This document shows positions 51,008-62,150 of a stretch of DNA of 64,000 nucleotides, piece by piece. Position 1 is the first letter of the stretch. Each line of letters opens with the position of its first letter. Origin of the DNA: K189A clade bacterium (lineage in GTDB: Bacteria; Pseudomonadota; Gammaproteobacteria; Pseudomonadales; Azotimanducaceae); NCBI GenBank assembly GCA_902613475.1, contig CACMHG010000005.1, positions 16,001 through 80,000 on the forward strand. Reading direction: 5' to 3'. The notes beneath the pieces are model-generated. The model was not told where the DNA came from. It was given only the letters and a program-made list of their open reading frames with translations, and made no database searches. Position numbers and translations under genes: made by a program.

Positions 51008-51089
51008 AGTCGACGGAGATCTCGCTGCACGGCTAAGGCATAGACCGATCCTAGAGGGTTCGGCAAACCAGTTACGGTCAGTTAATTTT

Positions 51090-51164
51090 TGGGGTGTCGC
51101 CAAGCGGTAAGGCACCGGGTTTTGATCCCGGCATGCGCAGGTTCGAATCCTGCCACCCCAGCCA
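51090..51164 (+). tRNA. glnT: tRNA-Gln (anticodon TTG)
   Basis: A 75-nt cloverleaf with encoded CCA. Acceptor arms are TGGGGTG and CACCCCA. The anticodon stem CCGGG/CCCGG encloses the loop TTTTGAT with anticodon TTG. The T arm GGTTCGAATCC is canonical. It lies between lolB and prs, its usual place in this class. Confidence 0.95.
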
Positions 51165-51258
51165 CTTTTAGGGAGTGCCGACTAGAATTCGGCGTTCGCA
51201 GAGATGCACAGTTTTCCGACGAACCATGTGTTCTGTTAATTCTTTGGGGGGATCGTGA

Positions 51259-52203
51259 ATGGCGAATCTCATGTTATTTTCTGGGGGATCAAACGAGGTG
51301 CTCGCTAAACGCGTAGCGGATAAGCTTCACCTCAGTCTCGGCAGTATGGATGTGGGTCGCTTCAGCGATGGCGAAGTCACCGTCGAGGTGCATGAGAATG
51401 TGCGCGGCAAAGACGTGTTTCTGATGCAGTCAACCTGTGCGCCTACTAGCGACAATATTATGGAGCTGCTCATCATGGCCGACGCTATGCATCGCGCTTC
51501 GGCCCAGCGTGTGACAGCAGTCGTACCTTATTACGGATATGCGCGGCAAGACCGTCGCCCTCGGTCAGCTCGAGTAGCCATTAGCGCTAAAGTTGTCGCT
51601 GATATGATCAGCACTGTAGGTATTGACCGTATTCTTACCGTCGATCTGCACGCAGACCAAATTCAAGGGTTCTTTAACATACCCGTTGATAACATTTATG
51701 GCTCGCCGGTATTGGTCGATCACATTCTTGCCCAGCGCTACGAAAATCCTATCGTCGTATCACCCGATGTAGGTGGTGTCGTGCGCGCCAGAGCGATTGC
51801 AAAGCAGATTGATGATTTGGAACTGGCGATTATCGATAAGCGTCGCCCTCAGGCCAATGTCACCGAGGTCATGAACGTTATTGGCGACATCAAGGGCAAG
51901 ACCTGCATCATGGTCGACGATATTGTTGATACCGCAGGCACGCTTTGCACGGCAGCTGAAGCGCTGAAACAAGAAGGAGCGGCGGCCGTTGTTTGCTACA
52001 TCACTCATGCGGTGTTTTCAGGGCCAGCCATTGAGCGAATTGCAGCTTCCAAAATTGATCGGATGGTGGTGACGGATACGATTCCACTTTCTGATGCAGC
52101 GAGTGCTTGCGAAAAGATCCATCAGCTAAGCTTGGATCGTCTGTTGGCAGAATCCATTAGACGCGTGAGCAACGAAGAATCCATCAGCGCGATGTTCCGT
52201 TAG
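51259..52203 (+). CDS. prs: Ribose-phosphate pyrophosphokinase
   Basis: A 314-residue PRPP synthase supplying nucleotide, His, Trp and NAD pathways. [13 protein letters not shown] binds [14 protein letters not shown] is the PRPP synthase signature and [12 protein letters not shown] the ribose-phosphate loop. A strong GGGGGGA site precedes the ATG. Confidence 0.98.
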   Translation: MANLMLFSGGSNEVLAKRVADKLHLSLGSMDVGRFSDGEVTVEVHENVRGKDVFLMQSTCAPTSDNIMELLIMADAMHRASAQRVTAVVPYYGYARQDRRPRSARVAISAKVVADMISTVGIDRILTVDLHADQIQGFFNIPVDNIYGSPVLVDHILAQRYENPIVVSPDVGGVVRARAIAKQIDDLELAIIDKRRPQANVTEVMNVIGDIKGKTCIMVDDIVDTAGTLCTAAEALKQEGAAAVVCYITHAVFSGPAIERIAASKIDRMVVTDTIPLSDAASACEKIHQLSLDRLLAESIRRVSNEESISAMFR

Positions 52204-52280
52204 GCAGATCGCGCTGTCGGGTACAGGTTCCCACACTGGTCGCAAGTGCGGGAAACATAACATTACATTGGAGAAATCAT

Positions 52281-52952
52281 ATGTCAGACATCATTGAACT
52301 GACTGCAGAACTCCGAACGACGGTAGGGAAGGGTGCGAGCCGCCGCCTACGACGTTTGGAGGGTAAAGTGCCCGCCATTATCTATGGCGGTGAAGGGGAA
52401 GCAGTAATGCTCTCCCTGTCCAGTAACGAATTGTCGAAGGCTATGCAGGTCGAGGCGTTTTACTCTCAGGTCTTAAATGTGTCGATTGACGGCAAGTCTG
52501 AGCAAGCCGTTGTACGAGACCTTCAGCGTAACCCTGCTGACGAGCGTGTTCAGCACGTCGATTTTCAGCGGGTTCGGGCAAATGTGGCGATTACCGTCAG
52601 CGTGCCGCTGCACTTCATCAATGAAGAGAGCTGCGTAGGTGTGAAGATGCAGGGCGGTACGCTAACCCGCACCCTCACCGAGGTAGAGGTTTCTTGCCTG
52701 CCTGCCAGTCTTCCTGAGTACATTGAGGTCGATATGGCAGAGGTAGAGAGCGGAACGTCAGTTCACTTAAGTGATCTGAATATTGGCGAAGGCGTCACTA
52801 TCATTGCTCTAACACTGGGTGAGGACCGCGACATTCCTGTAGCCAGTGTCACCGCCAAGCGCGGTGGTGGTGCCGGAGACGATGAAGATGCATCAGCGAC
52901 CGAAGAAGCACCTGCCGCAGAAGATGCTGCAGACGACGCCTCCGAGGGCTAG
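52281..52952 (+). CDS. rplY: 50S ribosomal protein L25, long Ctc/TL5 form
   Basis: A 223-residue protein: the N-terminal 5S-rRNA-binding L25 domain (1-95, LRTTVGKGASRRLRRLEGKV) and a C-terminal TL5 domain (100-190). E. coli has only the first domain. The last 30 residues are an acidic Asp/Glu/Ala tail, reminiscent of the tail on L17 in this genome. It sits between prs and pth as usual. Confidence 0.95.
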   Translation: MSDIIELTAELRTTVGKGASRRLRRLEGKVPAIIYGGEGEAVMLSLSSNELSKAMQVEAFYSQVLNVSIDGKSEQAVVRDLQRNPADERVQHVDFQRVRANVAITVSVPLHFINEESCVGVKMQGGTLTRTLTEVEVSCLPASLPEYIEVDMAEVESGTSVHLSDLNIGEGVTIIALTLGEDRDIPVASVTAKRGGGAGDDEDASATEEAPAAEDAADDASEG

Positions 52953-52967
52953 CTCGGCGTACTGCCA

Positions 52968-53627
52968 GTGCCTACTGCACTGAGACTGATTGCGGGCTTG
53001 GGGAATCCTGGCCCGCAATATGCAAAAACCCGGCACAATGTCGGTGCTGACTGGGTGCGCGAGCTTGCCAGACAGTTCCACATTACCATGACTCTCGATA
53101 GTAAATTCAAAGCGGAAATAGGCCGGGGAATCGTGCTGAACCATGATGTCCGACTGCTCATCCCGGTAACCTATATGAACAATAGCGGCGACGCGATTGG
53201 AGCCGCCGCGCACTTTTTTAAGTGGTCGGCGGAAGAGATTTTGATCGCCCACGACGAGGTGGCGTTTGAGCCAGGTACCGTCAAGCTTAAAAATGGCGGC
53301 GGAGAGAACGGGCACAACGGGCTGAAAAGTGTGCGCGCGCGGCTGGGCAATCAGGATGGCTATAACCGACTGCGCATCGGCGTTGGGCACCCCGGCAACA
53401 AAAACCAAGTGAACTACTACCTCACTCAGCAAACACCCACCGAAGCCGAGCGCGTGAACATCGCAGCCGCAGGACAGCTATCCGAGGGTATTTTGCGCGA
53501 CATGCTGGCCGGCAATTGGCAGAGTGCTATGACGGCGCTCCACGCGCCAGAAAAAAATAGCGCGACCACTTCAAGCGCCGAGCATGATGACCAACAACAT
53601 AAATCAGGGGAAAACGATGGGATTTAA
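52968..53627 (+). CDS. pth: Peptidyl-tRNA hydrolase
   Basis: A 219-residue Pth that frees tRNA from prematurely released peptidyl-tRNA. GTG start. [20 protein letters not shown] contains the catalytic histidine; [20 protein letters not shown] and GHNGLKS follow. E. coli Pth has 194 residues; here the last 25 or so are a hydrophilic tail that overlaps the ribosome-binding site and start of ychF. Confidence 0.96.
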   Translation: MPTALRLIAGLGNPGPQYAKTRHNVGADWVRELARQFHITMTLDSKFKAEIGRGIVLNHDVRLLIPVTYMNNSGDAIGAAAHFFKWSAEEILIAHDEVAFEPGTVKLKNGGGENGHNGLKSVRARLGNQDGYNRLRIGVGHPGNKNQVNYYLTQQTPTEAERVNIAAAGQLSEGILRDMLAGNWQSAMTALHAPEKNSATTSSAEHDDQQHKSGENDGI

Positions 53628-54708
53628 TTGCGGTATTGTCGGGTTACCGAACGTGGGTAAGTCAACGTTGTTCAATGCACTAACCCAGGCCGGTATCGAC
53701 GCCGAGAATTTCCCGTTTTGCACTATCGACCCCAATACGGGCGTCGTGCCCGTGCCCGATCCACGATTACATCAGCTGAGCGATATTGTGAATCCGCAGA
53801 AAGTGATTCCTGCCAGCATGGAGTTTGTAGATATTGCCGGACTGGTTGCGGGGGCCTCCAAGGGTGAGGGCTTGGGGAACCAGTTCCTTGCCCATATTCG
53901 CGAAACTCAGGCCATTGCTCACGTTGTGCGCTGCTTTGAAGACGACAACGTAATACACGTTTCAAATAAAGTATCGCCCGCCGATGATATTGAAATCATC
54001 AACACAGAACTTGCCTTGGCTGACTTGGAGTCGCTGCAAAAGGGGATGGACCGTCTGAGCCGTGTGGCCAATGCCGGAGACAAGGATGCCAAGGCAAAGG
54101 TTTTGCTGCTTGAGCGAGTCGCCGAGGCGCTAGAGGCGGGCGACCCAGTGCGCAGCATCGACTTCAGCGTGGAAGAAATACGCGCGCTGCACGAATTTCA
54201 CTTTATTACAGCTAAGCCCGTTCTTTATATCGCCAACGTCGCAGAAGACGGGCTGCAGGACAACTCGCTGGTAGAGGTTGTGCAGAAGATTGCCGATGCT
54301 GAAGGTGCCGAAGTGGTTGTGGTTAGCAACAAAATCGAATCCGAGCTGGCAGAGCTAGATGACGCGGAACGGGCGGAATTTTTGCAAGAGCTGAACCTCT
54401 CCGAACCAGGGCTGCACCGGGTGATTCGAGCGGGCTACAAACTGCTAGGACTGCAACAGTATTTTACTGCCGGGCCATCCGAGGTTCGATCCTGGACCAT
54501 TCCAGTGGGCGCCAAAGCCCCTCAGGCTGCCGGCGTCATTCACACCGACTTCGAAAAAGGCTTCATCCGCGCTGAGGTCATCGGCTTTGAGGACTACGTC
54601 GGTCTTGGCGGTGAGGCTGGTGCAAAGGATGCGGGTCGTTGGCGCCTAGAGGGCAAAGAATACGAAGTCAAAGACGGAGACGTGGTGCATTTTCGCTTCA
54701 ACGTCTAG
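53617..54708 (+). CDS. ychF: Ribosome-binding ATPase YchF (OLA1 family)
   Basis: A 363-residue protein, same length as in E. coli. [17 protein letters not shown] is the P-loop, and IANVAEDG has NVAE in place of the G4 motif NKxD, explaining ATP preference. The coiled coil lies at about 130-200 and the TGS domain at the C-terminus. It overlaps pth by 11 bases. YchF affects start-site selection and stress responses in E. coli. Confidence 0.97.
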   Translation: MGFNCGIVGLPNVGKSTLFNALTQAGIDAENFPFCTIDPNTGVVPVPDPRLHQLSDIVNPQKVIPASMEFVDIAGLVAGASKGEGLGNQFLAHIRETQAIAHVVRCFEDDNVIHVSNKVSPADDIEIINTELALADLESLQKGMDRLSRVANAGDKDAKAKVLLLERVAEALEAGDPVRSIDFSVEEIRALHEFHFITAKPVLYIANVAEDGLQDNSLVEVVQKIADAEGAEVVVVSNKIESELAELDDAERAEFLQELNLSEPGLHRVIRAGYKLLGLQQYFTAGPSEVRSWTIPVGAKAPQAAGVIHTDFEKGFIRAEVIGFEDYVGLGGEAGAKDAGRWRLEGKEYEVKDGDVVHFRFNV

Positions 54709-54739
54709 CCAGCCAACCCAGCTGTGAACAAGTCAGCCC

Positions 54740-54764
54740 GCCTGGGTGAGGCGAAAACCCAGGC
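54740..54764. terminator. Hairpin between convergent ychF and fusA2
   Basis: GCCTGGGT (54740-54747) and ACCCAGGC (54757-54764) pair perfectly around a 9-base loop, in the 124-bp space where two genes converge. No T-run follows on either strand in the right place, so it may act weakly or as an RNA 3'-end stabiliser. Confidence 0.35.
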
Positions 54765-54832
54765 ACAAAAAAGGCCGCACCGTTAAAAAACGAAGCGCCC
54801 TTGATCATGCCTGATGCTGGCAGGCAGAGATC

Positions 54833-56917
<2,085 letters not shown>

Positions 56918-56945
56918 CAGTTCTCTCTATCTTGGTAGGTGGCAG

Positions 56946-56962
56946 ACTTTTGGTTCAAAAGT
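56946..56962 (-). promoter_or_regulatory. Perfect palindrome in the fusA2 5' region
   Basis: ACTTTTG (56946-56952) and CAAAAGT (56956-56962) are separated by three bases, 29 bp before the fusA2 start. On the - strand a -10-like TATACA lies at 56981-56976, which would put the palindrome just after the transcription start. It could be an operator or a small mRNA hairpin. The -35 match is poor. Confidence 0.4.
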
Positions 56963-57093
56963 TTCAGCGGGCTACTGTATAACCCATTGAAATATAAGGA
57001 AAATAAATTTCGGCTGAAATAGCGATGGCGCAGAATACCACCGAATAAACTAAAGCTCACGCGAATTGTGCTGGGCACAATATGCCCCATAGA

Positions 57094-57873
57094 TTACAGC
57101 GCGATGTCCGCGTACACGGGTGCATGATCCGATGCGGTTAGGTCATCGATCTTGCGTCGGTAGTCACGATCAATGACGATCTCTTCGGTAAGGTCGATCA
57201 GTCCGCTGGTGGCCAGAATAAAATCGATTCTGAGTCCGTGTTTGCGATGGAAGGCACCGCCGCGATAGTCCCACCAAGAAAATTCCTGGGCATATGGATA
57301 CTTGTGCCGGAACAGGTCCGTCAGGCCCGTGTCCATCAAGGTCTGCAGACGACTGCGTTCTTCGGCGGTGTAAAAAATAGATCCTTCGCCAGCTTCGCCG
57401 CGCCATCCGTCGATGGCTTTCGGCACAATATTAAAGTCACCGCAAATGATCCGATGCGCTGGCCCGTCGCTTAATAGCTGCCATTGCTGGGTCAAATCGT
57501 CATACCAGCCCAGTTTGCCGGCAAAATCCGCATGTTCCAGGTTTTTGCCGTTGGGACAGTAGACTGTGGTGAACGACACCTTGTCATCAATGTTGGCGGT
57601 AATCAGCCGCGAGCCGAAGGCATCTTGGTTGGCGACGCCGGTGCCGGTCAGTGTTGCAGGCACTTTGGTCAGAATGGCGACGCCATTCCAGCTTTTTTGA
57701 CCGTGCACCAAGGCTTCATAGCCAAGTTCTTTAAAGTAGTCGTGGGGAAACAGTTCATCCGGCGTCTTCAGTTCTTGCAAACCCACCACATCGGGCTGCC
57801 GATCTTCTAGCCAGCGTGTGATGTAGTCGAGACGTGCGCGCAGTCCGTTGACGTTCCAAGTGGCGATTCGCAT
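57094..57873 (-). CDS. xthA: Exodeoxyribonuclease III
   Basis: A 259-residue AP endonuclease / 3'-5' exonuclease of base-excision repair. MRIATWNVNGLRARLDYI, GLQELKTPDELFP (metal-binding Glu), ICGDFNIVPKAID and the C-terminal LTASDHAPVYADI (catalytic Asp-His) are all present. Confidence 0.96.
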   Translation of the reverse strand: MRIATWNVNGLRARLDYITRWLEDRQPDVVGLQELKTPDELFPHDYFKELGYEALVHGQKSWNGVAILTKVPATLTGTGVANQDAFGSRLITANIDDKVSFTTVYCPNGKNLEHADFAGKLGWYDDLTQQWQLLSDGPAHRIICGDFNIVPKAIDGWRGEAGEGSIFYTAEERSRLQTLMDTGLTDLFRHKYPYAQEFSWWDYRGGAFHRKHGLRIDFILATSGLIDLTEEIVIDRDYRRKIDDLTASDHAPVYADIAL

Positions 57874-57937
57874 AGCGGCATTCCAGTCAGCAAAACCACA
57901 TCATAACTTGGTGCGGGCGCGTTGTAGCGTGCAACGG

Positions 57938-59911
57938 CTATCGCAGTGAAATGATTACCCCAATGGAAGCTGTTGCGCCCGGTGCTTTGAACCCCAGTAC
58001 CTGCTGGTACTCCTTGTCCAAAACGTTCTGGGCGCGCACGAACGCAGTGGTATGGCTCGACGCTTCATAGCTGATGCCAAGGTTTACCAGCGAGACCCCC
58101 TTGATGTTGGCTCTGATCTCTGGCGTGGCCATGATGAATTCGTTGTCCTGCATATCGCCATGATAAACCCATGAGACACTGGCCCTGCCCTTGTCGCCGG
58201 CAAAGGCGTAGCCCAGGTTCACACCGCCGCTCCTGCGCGGCCGGCGCACCTCTGCCTCGCCGGCGGCATCCTCACTGTTAAGCCAAGTCCAGTGGGCGTC
58301 CACTGCGACAGCGCTGCCAATGTCTGCGCCAAACGTCGCCTCCCAACCGTCGCGTCGACTGGCGCCTTCTATGTTCACGGCTTTTGCTAAGAATGTGGGC
58401 GGTGCAAAGGTTGTGGTGACTTCGTCGTTTAACGTCGAGCGAAAATAGGTAATGTCAGCGCGGCAGGCGCCGCTGCAAAAATCCGCCGTCAGACCCAGGT
58501 CCCAGCCACGTGAGGTTTCGGGTTTGAGGTCTGGGTTGCCAACAAAGCTGTCAGGGATAAAGCCAAAGAGTTCGAAAAATGTCGGGTTTGCCGAGCCCTC
58601 GCCCCAGCTCGCGTGAGCGCGTGTATTGGCAGTGATCGCCTGGGTGGCGGTCACCCGCCATGTGGTTAAGTTGGCGAAGCGTTGATTGTTGTCGTGCCGT
58701 GCGCTGACAGAGAATGAGCGTTGACCCGTGCGCACCAAGTATTCAACGAACTGACTGCGCTGTTGATCTTTTGCCCGATGGTTTGCCCCGGCGAAGGACG
58801 CACTAAAATTACGAAATTTTCGCTGTTCATATTGCATGCCCAGGGCAAGAGAATGGGTGACGACATCGCTAGTGAACGCCCGTGACGCCGTCCATTCAGC
58901 CTTGTTTACCATTCCTCTGAGTCCGCTGCTCTCTTCGCCATTGGTGCGAAAACGGGTACGACTCGCATTCTGGCTGAGCATTACTTCGTGCAGCCACTTG
59001 CCAGTGCGCGTCTTTCCGCGCAGGGCCGCGAGGCGCTGACTGACGGCATTGTTTTCATCACCATCAATCACCAGACCTTGGGTAGGAGTGGCAGGAAAGG
59101 CGAAGTCCTGGGGGTCGCCGTCGGTGCTGCCACGGGTTTGTCTGACGGATAAGCCAAGCTCGCCATCGTCAGCCCAGTACAGTGTGCTGTCCGCGCTCCA
59201 AGAGCGATTTTGGTAACCGTCACTTTCCGAGCCAAGAAAAGATGCGTTGCTGCCATTGGTTAAAGCGCGGGTCGCACTGATCTGGTTGCGCCACTGTGTG
59301 CTTTTCAGCGGCTGCTGAAAACTGGCGTTGAGCTGGCCTTGATGAAAGCCGTGAGAGCCTGATTCCAAACCAAGATCGACCGAGGGCTCAGTATTGAGAT
59401 CGGTGCCGCCATCACGAGTGGTTATCGCGATCACGCCACCGATCGCCTCCGAGCCGTATCGAGCGCTCTGGGGGCCGCGCAGCACCTCGATACGTTTAAT
59501 CGAAGTGCCGGACAGCGTGGCCAAATTGAAGGCCGCGCCGTTAGCAGGATCGTTCGCCTCCACGCCGTCGATTAACACCAGCGTGTGGTTGCTTTCCGAG
59601 CCGCGCAGGCGCACCTCGGTTAAGCCCCCAAACGGACCCGTTTGTGACACGTTCAAACTCGGCAACGAGCGAAACAGCGCCGCAGGATCGAAGGTGATGC
59701 GATTGGAAAAGTCCTCGGCATCTAGCACCGATGTCGAACTGCCGACGAGGCTAGCGGGCGTTGGGGTGTGGTGAGCCACAACGATCATCTCCTCTATCGC
59801 AGGATTGTTCGGATCGTCGGTGTTTTCCGCCAACGCCATCGAGTTCGTGAGCAAAATGATAAGTAGGGTGAAGAAAACCAAGATAGCCGAGCATGCGCCT
59901 GGGTTGTTCAT
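57938..59911 (-). CDS. TonB-dependent outer-membrane receptor, BtuB-like
   Basis: A 657-residue receptor from the ATG giving MNNPGACSAILVFFTLLIIL, a signal peptide ending in SMALAEN; a TTG 33 bases earlier is possible. A TonB-box-like EEMIVVAHH precedes the plug domain (about 50-160, LVLIDGVEANDPA, RIEVLRGPQSARYGSEAIGG). A beta-barrel of about 500 residues ends in SIGVIISLR with a terminal aromatic-free strand. BtuB is the closest type I recognise, but no cobalamin riboswitch is visible upstream, so the substrate is open. Confidence 0.85.
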   Translation of the reverse strand: MNNPGACSAILVFFTLLIILLTNSMALAENTDDPNNPAIEEMIVVAHHTPTPASLVGSSTSVLDAEDFSNRITFDPAALFRSLPSLNVSQTGPFGGLTEVRLRGSESNHTLVLIDGVEANDPANGAAFNLATLSGTSIKRIEVLRGPQSARYGSEAIGGVIAITTRDGGTDLNTEPSVDLGLESGSHGFHQGQLNASFQQPLKSTQWRNQISATRALTNGSNASFLGSESDGYQNRSWSADSTLYWADDGELGLSVRQTRGSTDGDPQDFAFPATPTQGLVIDGDENNAVSQRLAALRGKTRTGKWLHEVMLSQNASRTRFRTNGEESSGLRGMVNKAEWTASRAFTSDVVTHSLALGMQYEQRKFRNFSASFAGANHRAKDQQRSQFVEYLVRTGQRSFSVSARHDNNQRFANLTTWRVTATQAITANTRAHASWGEGSANPTFFELFGFIPDSFVGNPDLKPETSRGWDLGLTADFCSGACRADITYFRSTLNDEVTTTFAPPTFLAKAVNIEGASRRDGWEATFGADIGSAVAVDAHWTWLNSEDAAGEAEVRRPRRSGGVNLGYAFAGDKGRASVSWVYHGDMQDNEFIMATPEIRANIKGVSLVNLGISYEASSHTTAFVRAQNVLDKEYQQVLGFKAPGATASIGVIISLR

Positions 59912-59944
59912 GAGAAATCCAATGTTGCGAGCTGCAATGGTCAA

Positions 59945-59975
59945 CCAAGAGTTGTCTCGGGTCTAACCCTCTTGG
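59945..59975 (-). promoter_or_regulatory. Inverted repeat upstream of the TonB receptor
   Basis: CCAAGAG (59945-59951) and CTCTTGG (59969-59975) are perfect inverted repeats 17 bases apart, about 35 bp before the receptor ATG and 100 bp before pabB on the other strand. They could form an operator or an mRNA hairpin. The whole divergent interval is only about 166 bp. Confidence 0.4.
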
Positions 59976-60077
59976 ACGCTTTCTTCTCATGCTTTACTTG
60001 AATCTTTTTGGACCTCGCATCGGTAAGCTATGAATCATGCTTCTTTGTAGTTCATTGAGTGTTGGCAAGCCGCATTG

Positions 60078-61847
60078 ATGATCGAAAGTGCCTTGCTGCA
60101 CCACCACGAATCTCGTCAATGGTTGTCTTTTGAACATCCGGTAGCCGTGCTGCATGCGCGTAAGCCGACCGAGGTGCTGCCTCTGTTGAATGAGATAGAA
60201 GCACGGGTAGAAGCAGAAACGCTCACCGCCGTTGGTTATGTCACCTACGAAGCAGCCAGCGGTCTCGACGCCAGCTTGCCGACGCACCCGCCGCCCGACA
60301 ACGCGCTGCCGCTGATCAGCTTTGCCCTATTCCGCGAGGCTCATGCAGTACAGGCCCCGACCTCGGCCCACGCACAGGCGCATCAACAGTGGCGTTTTAG
60401 CGAAAGCGCTGAAGACTATCAGCTAGCCATTCACCGAATACGTGAGCGCATCAAGGCCGGTGACGTATATCAAATCAACCATACAACCCGACTCAACGGT
60501 GTGCTCAACGACCCATGGCAGCTGTTTACCGAAGCTGCAGCGGGTGCACCCTTCGGTGCCTACCTGCAAGGCGATAGCCATACGATCGTATCGGCCTCGC
60601 CGGAGTGTTTCTTTTCGCTGGACGGCAACACGCTTTACTCCCAGCCGATGAAAGGCACCGCTGCCCGGGAATCTGACCCTGCAAAAGATGAGGCCCAGCG
60701 GCATTGGCTGTCGTCTTCCATTAAGAACCGCGCTGAAAACCTGATGATCACCGACATGGTGCGTAACGATTTGGGCCGTGTCGCTGACCCAGGCACGGTC
60801 AAGGTGGATCAGCTTTTTGCTACGGAACAATACCCAACGGTCTGGCAAATGACGTCGCGTGTTGCGGCACAAACCACCGCCAGCGTCGCGGACATTTTCG
60901 CCCAGCTCTTCCCGGCCGCATCCATTACAGGTGCGCCGAAAAAAGCGGCCATGAGTCATATAAAAACACTGGAAAAGACGCTGCGCGAGATCTACACCGG
61001 CGCTATCGGAATGATTGCTCCCGGGCGACAGGCGCAATTCAATGTAGCCATTCGAACCGCATGGGTCGACAACCGCACCGGCACTGCGCGATACGGAGCC
61101 GGTGGCGGCATCGTTTGGGATTCAGACCCGCAAGAAGAACACCGCGAGTTGGTTAGCAAAACTCAAATCCTCAGCGGCGTAGCCGCCAGCGAAGAATTCG
61201 AGCTGTTTGAGACAATGGCTTGGTCAGCCAATGATGGCGCCTCGAACCTAGACCTGCATTTCAAGCGCATGGCGAGGAGCGCAAATTACTTCGGCATGCC
61301 TTTCGACCCAGCTCACGCCACAGCGGCAATAGCTCAAGCGGCAGCAACCTGCGCTCATGCATCAGCTGCCACGCGATTTCGCCTGAGGCTGTCGCTTGCC
61401 GGAGACGGTGCGCACACCGCATTACTGCGGCCGTTTCCAAGCCAAACAAATGGCACTCAACCCGTCGCAGTCGCGCCGTCGCCGGTGAGCTCACAAGACC
61501 CGACGCTAGCCCACAAGACCAATCAGCGGCAGGTATACAAGCGGGCCAGAGTGGAAGTGACGAGCGCCTGTGGCGAAGGAGTTGAACCGCTGCTGGTCAA
61601 TGAGCGCGGCGAGATTACAGAAACGGATATTGCCAATATTGTTTACCAACTTGATGGCCAGAACTACACGCCCCCAACGCGCTGTGGCCTGCTGCCGGGC
61701 GTACTGCGAGAAAGTCTGCTTGAGAGTGGCGAGCTGCAAGAGCGCGTGTTGTTAGCCGAAGAATTGGCAAGCATAGAGAGCCTATACCTGATTAATGACC
61801 TAAGAGGTTGGCGCAAGGCCCAGTTGCTGGCCGTCAAAACTGCATAG
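60078..61847 (+). CDS. pabB: Aminodeoxychorismate synthase component I fused to an ADC lyase-like domain
   Basis: A 589-residue two-domain protein. Residues 1-375 are the chorismate-binding PabB part, with PMKGTAARES (the lysine in PxKGT separates PabB from anthranilate synthase) and FPAASITGAPKKAAM. Residues about 380-589 match the PLP-dependent PabC / branched-chain aminotransferase fold (LFETMAWSANDGASNLDLHF; NERGEITETDIANIVYQLDG). Together they could make p-aminobenzoate for folate, with PabA or free ammonia supplying nitrogen. In the C-terminal part the PLP lysine is expected around QVYKRARVEV. ATG at 60078 preferred over TTG at 60075. Confidence 0.9.
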   Translation: MIESALLHHHESRQWLSFEHPVAVLHARKPTEVLPLLNEIEARVEAETLTAVGYVTYEAASGLDASLPTHPPPDNALPLISFALFREAHAVQAPTSAHAQAHQQWRFSESAEDYQLAIHRIRERIKAGDVYQINHTTRLNGVLNDPWQLFTEAAAGAPFGAYLQGDSHTIVSASPECFFSLDGNTLYSQPMKGTAARESDPAKDEAQRHWLSSSIKNRAENLMITDMVRNDLGRVADPGTVKVDQLFATEQYPTVWQMTSRVAAQTTASVADIFAQLFPAASITGAPKKAAMSHIKTLEKTLREIYTGAIGMIAPGRQAQFNVAIRTAWVDNRTGTARYGAGGGIVWDSDPQEEHRELVSKTQILSGVAASEEFELFETMAWSANDGASNLDLHFKRMARSANYFGMPFDPAHATAAIAQAAATCAHASAATRFRLRLSLAGDGAHTALLRPFPSQTNGTQPVAVAPSPVSSQDPTLAHKTNQRQVYKRARVEVTSACGEGVEPLLVNERGEITETDIANIVYQLDGQNYTPPTRCGLLPGVLRESLLESGELQERVLLAEELASIESLYLINDLRGWRKAQLLAVKTA

Positions 61848-61851
61848 CGGA

Positions 61852-61880
61852 TTGACAAGCTATTGGGTGGTAAGGACAAT
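61852..61880 (+). promoter_or_regulatory. Promoter candidate for tRNA-Met
   Basis: A perfect -35 TTGACA (61852-61857), a 17-base spacer and GACAAT (61875-61880) as -10, directly after pabB and about 40 bases before the tRNA. A GC-rich discriminator follows. The inverted repeat AAGGAC / GTCCTT (61872-61877 and 61885-61890) covers the -10 and start-point region. Confidence 0.6.
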
Positions 61881-61919
61881 TCGCGTCCTTCGAAAGTTGT
61901 CGATTGCTTTCACAACAGT

Positions 61920-61996
61920 GGCTACGTAGCTCAGCTGGTTAGAGCACAGCATTCATAATGCTGGGGTCGGTGGTTCAAGTCCACCCGTAGCTACCA
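61920..61996 (+). tRNA. metT: tRNA-Met, elongator (anticodon CAT)
   Basis: A 77-nt tRNA with encoded CCA. Anticodon stem CAGCA/TGCTG encloses TTCATAA with anticodon CAT. D arm GCTCAGCTGGTTAGAGC and T arm GGTGGTTCAAGTCCACC are canonical. There is no C1:A72 mismatch or run of three G-C pairs at the anticodon stem, so it is not the initiator. The first acceptor pair is G1-U72, where relatives have G-C. Confidence 0.93.
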
Positions 61997-62150
61997 CTCT
62001 CTCGTCTTGGGCCTATCCGGATCATGCGTAACCCGTCGTCCTTATTGAATAAAAATCGATAGAAGATTGCTCAGGTTGACCATTCCCTTTCAGCTAGCAC
62101 CACAAGCCAGATGAAATGTCCCGATAAACGAAAGATCAGGACATGCCACA

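Noticed and set aside
59912-60077. Cobalamin riboswitch before the TonB receptor
   Set aside because: The gap is too short for the usual element and no B12-box sequence was seen.
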